Shown here: piece by piece, positions 60,460 through 64,000 of the stretch
How the letters are laid out: every line of letters starts with the position of its first letter
Numbering within the stretch: position 1 is the first letter of the stretch
Assembly: GCF_003590945.1 (NCBI RefSeq)
Contig: NZ_QYUK01000011.1
Coordinates: forward strand, 1,578,001-1,642,000
Length of the DNA: 64,000 bases
Reading direction: 5' to 3'
Source of the DNA: Oleomonas cavernae
GTDB lineage: Bacteria > Pseudomonadota > Alphaproteobacteria > Zavarziniales > Zavarziniaceae
Notes under the pieces: model-generated
The model's database searches: none
What the model was told of the DNA's origin: nothing
Seen by the model: only the letters and a program-made list of their open reading frames with translations
Translations under genes and position numbers: made by a program

Positions 60460-62627
60460 ATGGCCATGAAGGATTTGGGCGAAGTTACGCCCCGGCTGTC
60501 GAGGCGTTCCTTCCTGCGCGCCGCCGCCGGGGGCGGCCTGCTGATTGCGGTCAATGCGCCGATGTTCCGCGCCGATCGCGCGGCTGCCGCGGAAACGCAG
60601 GCAAACTTCGCGCCGGGCGCCTTCATCAGGATCGACACGGTCGGCCGTGTAACCGCGATCATGCCGCAGGTCGAAATCGGGCAAGGCGTCTATACCTCGC
60701 TGCCCATGCTGATCGCGGAAGAGCTGGAAGTCGACCCCGGCCAGATCCTGGTGGAACACGCGCCGCCGGACGACAAGCTCTACGCCAACCCCAGGCTGGG
60801 CTTCCAGGCGACCGGCGGCTCCACCTCCATGGCCGCGTTCTACGAGCCGTTCCGCCAGGCCGGCGCCACGGCGCGCACCATGCTGGTCGCGGCGGCCGCG
60901 GCAACCTGGGGCGTTGACGCATCGAGCTGCCGGGCCGAAAACGGCGCCGTGATCCATGACGGCAGCAGCCGGCGCCTCGCCTATGGCGACCTGGCGGCCA
61001 GGGCGGCCGCGCTGCCCGTGCCCGAGAAGGTCGCGCTGAAGGATCCCAAGGACTTCAGGATCATCGGCAGATCGCTCAAGCGGCGCGATTCCGTCGACAA
61101 GACGACCGGCCGGGCCCAGTACAGCATCGATTTTCTAGCGCCCGGCATGAAGATCGCGGTGGCCCAGGCCTCGCCCATCATCGGCGGCAGGCTGGCCGGC
61201 ATGGACGAGGCGGCGGCCCTAGCCGTCGCCGGCGTCGCCAAGGTGGTTCGTGTCGATGAGACCGTGGCGGTCATCGCCGACCACACGGGGGCCGCCAGGA
61301 AGGGGCTTGCGGCGCTGAACCCGCAATGGACAGGCGGCGCGTCAACCTATTCGACGGCCGATCTGGTGGGCGATCTCGACAAGGCGATTGCCGGCGGTGC
61401 GGTGGTCGCGAGCAACCAAGGCGATGTCAAGAACGCCCTGTCCGCGGCGGCAAAGACCCTGGAAGCCCGATACGAGGCGCCGCTGCTCGCCCATGGCACC
61501 ATGGAGCCGATGACCTGCGCCGTGCAGATCACGGCCGGTGGCTGCGACGTCTGGGTGGGCACGCAAGTGATCGCCCGGGTCCAGGCGGCAGTTGCCGAGG
61601 CCATTGGTCTTCCGGCCGACAAGGTGCGCGTGCACAACTTCCTGATGGGCGGCGCCTTCGGTCGCCGGCTGGAGACGGACTACGCCGTGCAGGCAGCCAG
61701 GATCGCCAGGCAGGCCGGCGTACCCGTCAAGGTCATGTGGACGCGCGAGGAGGACTTCCAGCACGACGCCTTTCGTCCGCACTACGTCGACTGGCTCTCG
61801 GCCGGACTCGATGCCAATGGCATGCCCACGGCCTTCTCGCACCGCGTCGCCGCTTCCAGCGTGATGGCCCGCTGGACACCGGCCTGGTTCGTCAATGGGC
61901 TCGACCCCGATGCGGTCGACGGCGCCGCCGGGCCTTACAAATTCCCCAACCAGCTCATCGAATACAGCCGCGCGGAACCCCCGGCGGGATTGATGACCGG
62001 GTGGTGGCGCGGTGTCGGCGTTACCCACAATGCCTTCGTGGTCGAAAGCTTCGTCGATGAGATGGCCGAGGCGGCTGGCAAGGACCCTGTGGCGTTCCGC
62101 CGGCGCCTGCTGGCGGAATCGCCCGGGCGATGGCCGTCCTCGACCTTGCGGCCGAGAAGGCCGGCTGGGGCACGCCGATGCCTGCCGGACAGGCGCGCGG
62201 CGTCTCGCTGATCCTGCTCTTTGGCACCTACACGGCGCAGGTGGCCGAAATCTCGGTCGACGCCCGGGGCGAGGTTCGGCTCGACCGTGTCGTCTGCGCG
62301 GTCGATTGCGGGCGGGTCGTCAATCCCGACGGTGCCAAGGCGCAGATCGAGGGCGGCATCATCTTTGGCGCCAGCGCGGCGCTCTACAATGCGGTCGACA
62401 TCGAGCAGGGGCAGATCGTGCAGACCAACTTCGACACCTACCGGGTCATGCGGATCGACGAGGCGCCCACGATCGAGGTCTATTTTGTCGACAGCGATCA
62501 GCCGCCCACCGGCACTGGCGAGCCCGGCACGGCGGCGATCGCCGGGGCCATCGCCAACGCCGTCTCCGCGGCGACCGGCAAGCGGTTGCGCAAGCTACCC
62601 GTCGATCGGCGTGCGATCGACGGGTGA
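60460..62627 (+). pseudogene. molybdenum hydroxylase large subunit (IorB-like), single-base frameshift
   Basis: A periplasm-directed molybdopterin subunit. The twin-arginine signal is in 'SRRSFLRAAAGG'. The molybdopterin-binding segments run through 'GSTSMAAFYEPFRQAGATAR', 'EAPLLAHGTMEPM', 'MGGAFGRRLETDYAVQAA' and 'GWWRGVGVTHNAFVVESFVDE' (each in part). Near 62120-62126 the frame breaks after 'RRRLLAESP'; the C-terminal part ('MAVLDLAAEKAGWGTPM' to 'GEPGTAAIAGAIANAV', with the catalytic Glu) continues in another frame from about 62130. Adding one C to the CCC run gives an unbroken 722-residue protein. Substrate is an aldehyde or N-heterocycle. Confidence 0.9.
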
Positions 62628-62727
62628 GGAGATCAACACTGCCCCGGGCCCCCGCGGGCGGGGGTCCTTGACCGCGCGGGCCGCTGGGCTATTGATGGTC
62701 GCGACGAAGACCAGCCCAGGAGGCGAG

Positions 62728-63582
62728 ATGACGGGGACGGCCCCTGCGGACGATCCGGCGCTGGACGACGAGCCGGCCGGCAGCCGCTTTGCGCCCCTGG
62801 TCGATGTCGCCTGCGTGCGGCGCGACGGCGACGGCGCCCGGCCCGGCCACGACATCCTGGCCGACGAGGTGCCGGTCGCCCTGGTCTTCAACGGCATTTC
62901 CCATGCCGTGATGATGGCCACACCCCAGGACCTGGAAGACTTCGCCCTGGGCTTCAGCCTGACCGAGCGGATCATCGAGCGGCCGGGCGACCTGCGCGAC
63001 TGCCGGCGCACGGACTTCGACAAGGGCATCGAACTGGCCCTGACAATTCCGGCGCGGCGCTTCGCCCTGCTGAAGGAGCGGCGGCGCAGCCTGGTGGGGC
63101 GCACCGGCTGCGGCCTGTGCGGGGTCGAGAGCCTGGACGAGGCGGTGCGCCCGGCGGCGGCCCTGCCCGACGGGCCGGCGATCGCGGCGGCGGTGGTTGC
63201 CCGCGCCCTGGCCGCCATGGCCCCGCGCCAGGTGCTGAACCAGGATTCCCACGCCGTCCACGCCGCCGCCTGGGCCGGACTGGACGGGGAGATCGCGCTG
63301 ATCCGCGAGGATGTCGGCCGCCACAACGCGGTCGACAAGCTGATCGGCGCCCTGGCCCGGGCGGGCAGCGACCCCGCCGCCGGCTTCCTGGTGGCGACCA
63401 GCCGCTGCTCCTACGAAATCGTCCAGAAGGCGGCCAGTGCCGGCATCCGCGTCATTGCGGCGGTCTCGGCCCCCACGGCCTATGCCGTGCGCCTGGCCGA
63501 CGGCGCCAACATGACCCTGATCGCCTTTGCCCGCGGGGCCCGGCACAGTCTCTACAGCCACCCCGAGCGTATCACCGGATGA
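62728..63582 (+). CDS. fdhD: formate dehydrogenase sulfurtransferase FdhD
   Basis: A 284-residue FdhD. The key 'GCGLCG' has Cys128 and Cys131, the pair that transfers sulfur from a desulfurase to the molybdenum cofactor. Downstream are 'EDVGRHNAVDKLIG' and 'SRCSYEIVQKAA', both conserved. It activates formate dehydrogenase. The ATG has AGGAGG exactly six bases upstream; longer frames upstream are not the gene. mobB starts 7 bp after its stop. No formate dehydrogenase gene is in the window, so its client lies elsewhere. Confidence 0.94.
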   Translation: MTGTAPADDPALDDEPAGSRFAPLVDVACVRRDGDGARPGHDILADEVPVALVFNGISHAVMMATPQDLEDFALGFSLTERIIERPGDLRDCRRTDFDKGIELALTIPARRFALLKERRRSLVGRTGCGLCGVESLDEAVRPAAALPDGPAIAAAVVARALAAMAPRQVLNQDSHAVHAAAWAGLDGEIALIREDVGRHNAVDKLIGALARAGSDPAAGFLVATSRCSYEIVQKAASAGIRVIAAVSAPTAYAVRLADGANMTLIAFARGARHSLYSHPERITG

Positions 63583-63589
63583 CCGTCCC

Positions 63590-64000
63590 ATGCGCCTGAT
63601 CGGCTTTGCCGGGTGGAGCGGCAGCGGCAAGACCACCCTGGTCACCCAGGTCATCCCCGCCCTGATCGCCCGCGGCCGCACGGTTTCGACCATCAAGCAC
63701 GCGCACCACGATTTCGACGTCGATCAGCCCGGCAAGGACAGCTACGAGCATCGCGCCGCCGGTGCCGCCGAGGTGCTGGTGGCCTCGAGCCGGCGCTTCG
63801 CCCTGATGCACGAGTATCGCGGCGAAGCCGAGCTGGACCTGCACAGCCTGCTGGCCCGGCTGGCCCCGGTCGACGTGGTGATCGTCGAGGGCTTCAAGCG
63901 CGACGCCTTCCCCAAGCTCGAGGTGCACCGTCCCGAGGTGGGCAAGCCCCTGCTCCAGCCCGACGACCGCCATATCGTGGCGGTGGCGAGCCCCAAGCCC
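63590..64000 (+). CDS. mobB: molybdopterin-guanine dinucleotide biosynthesis protein MobB, cut by window end
   Basis: The first 137 residues of MobB, open to the end of the window. The P-loop '[10 protein letters not shown]' is at residues 8-17, and 'DSYEHRAAGA' and 'VVIVEGFKR' are further family blocks. It binds GTP and assists MobA in making molybdopterin guanine dinucleotide. It follows fdhD closely, giving a cofactor-maturation operon that also fits the molybdenum hydroxylase just upstream. Confidence 0.92.
   Translation, partial: MRLIGFAGWSGSGKTTLVTQVIPALIARGRTVSTIKHAHHDFDVDQPGKDSYEHRAAGAAEVLVASSRRFALMHEYRGEAELDLHSLLARLAPVDVVIVEGFKRDAFPKLEVHRPEVGKPLLQPDDRHIVAVASPKP

Overview
The window is a high-GC chromosomal segment from an alphaproteobacterium, probably Rhodospirillales in the broad sense. 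This rests on base composition, the mreBCD-mrdA block, Tat-exported phospholipases, separate MaoC/SDR/SCP2 fatty-acid modules, and three kinds of palindromic intergenic repeat of the sort common in alphaproteobacteria. It contains no phage, plasmid, transposase or CRISPR signature. One tRNA gene, tRNA-Lys(CTT), is present and there is no rRNA. The right edge cuts mobB.

Layout. 0.3-2.4 kb: SCP2 protein, epoxide-hydrolase-like enzyme, OmpA lipoprotein. 2.5-4.8 kb: rhodanese-ChrB fusion plus ChrA (chromate resistance). 5-6.2 kb: receiver-EAL c-di-GMP phosphodiesterase. 6.2-11.7 kb: CoA-linked lipid block (MaoC hydratase, DUF3047, SDR, acyl-CoA dehydrogenase, CMD-family protein, DUF1304). 11.9-14.7 kb: wax ester synthase/DGAT and an MFS transporter. 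15-18.6 kb: GNAT-C39 peptidase fusion, RimK-like ATP-grasp ligase and MepA endopeptidase. 18.7-25.6 kb: three tandem Tat-type phospholipase C genes. 25.9-29.6 kb: esterase, YcbK-like peptidase, L,D-transpeptidase. 29.8-35.2 kb: sulfate uptake genes (cysP-cysT-cysW-cysA) with a DUF3445 gene, an Rrf2 regulator and a 33-residue membrane peptide. 35.7-39.6 kb: bfd-bfr, two hypotheticals, thioesterase, iron alcohol dehydrogenase. 39.7-44.3 kb: tRNA-Lys and the mreB-mreC-mreD-mrdA elongasome operon. 44.5-47.7 kb: DUF1254/DUF1214 pair and an RTX protein with a tyrosine-rich insert. 48.7-56 kb: a tightly overlapped five-gene operon of SWIM zinc finger, DUF5691, MoxR ATPase, DUF5682 and VWA proteins. 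56.2-57.8 kb: ArsR-SRPBCC-DUF1801 group. 57.8-62.6 kb: LysR divergent from an old-yellow-enzyme homologue and a two-subunit molybdenum hydroxylase. 62.7-64 kb: fdhD and mobB, for molybdenum enzyme maturation.

The two systems most worth pursuing are the five-gene SWIM/MoxR/VWA operon and the GNAT-C39 plus ATP-grasp pair. Both look like dedicated multi-protein machines, and I know of no established function for either.

Four conserved genes (cysA, cysT, mreC and the molybdenum hydroxylase large subunit) each need exactly one extra G or C to restore a family-like product. One of them, mreC, is normally essential, so a systematic single-base under-call in the assembly is more likely than four independent pseudogenes.
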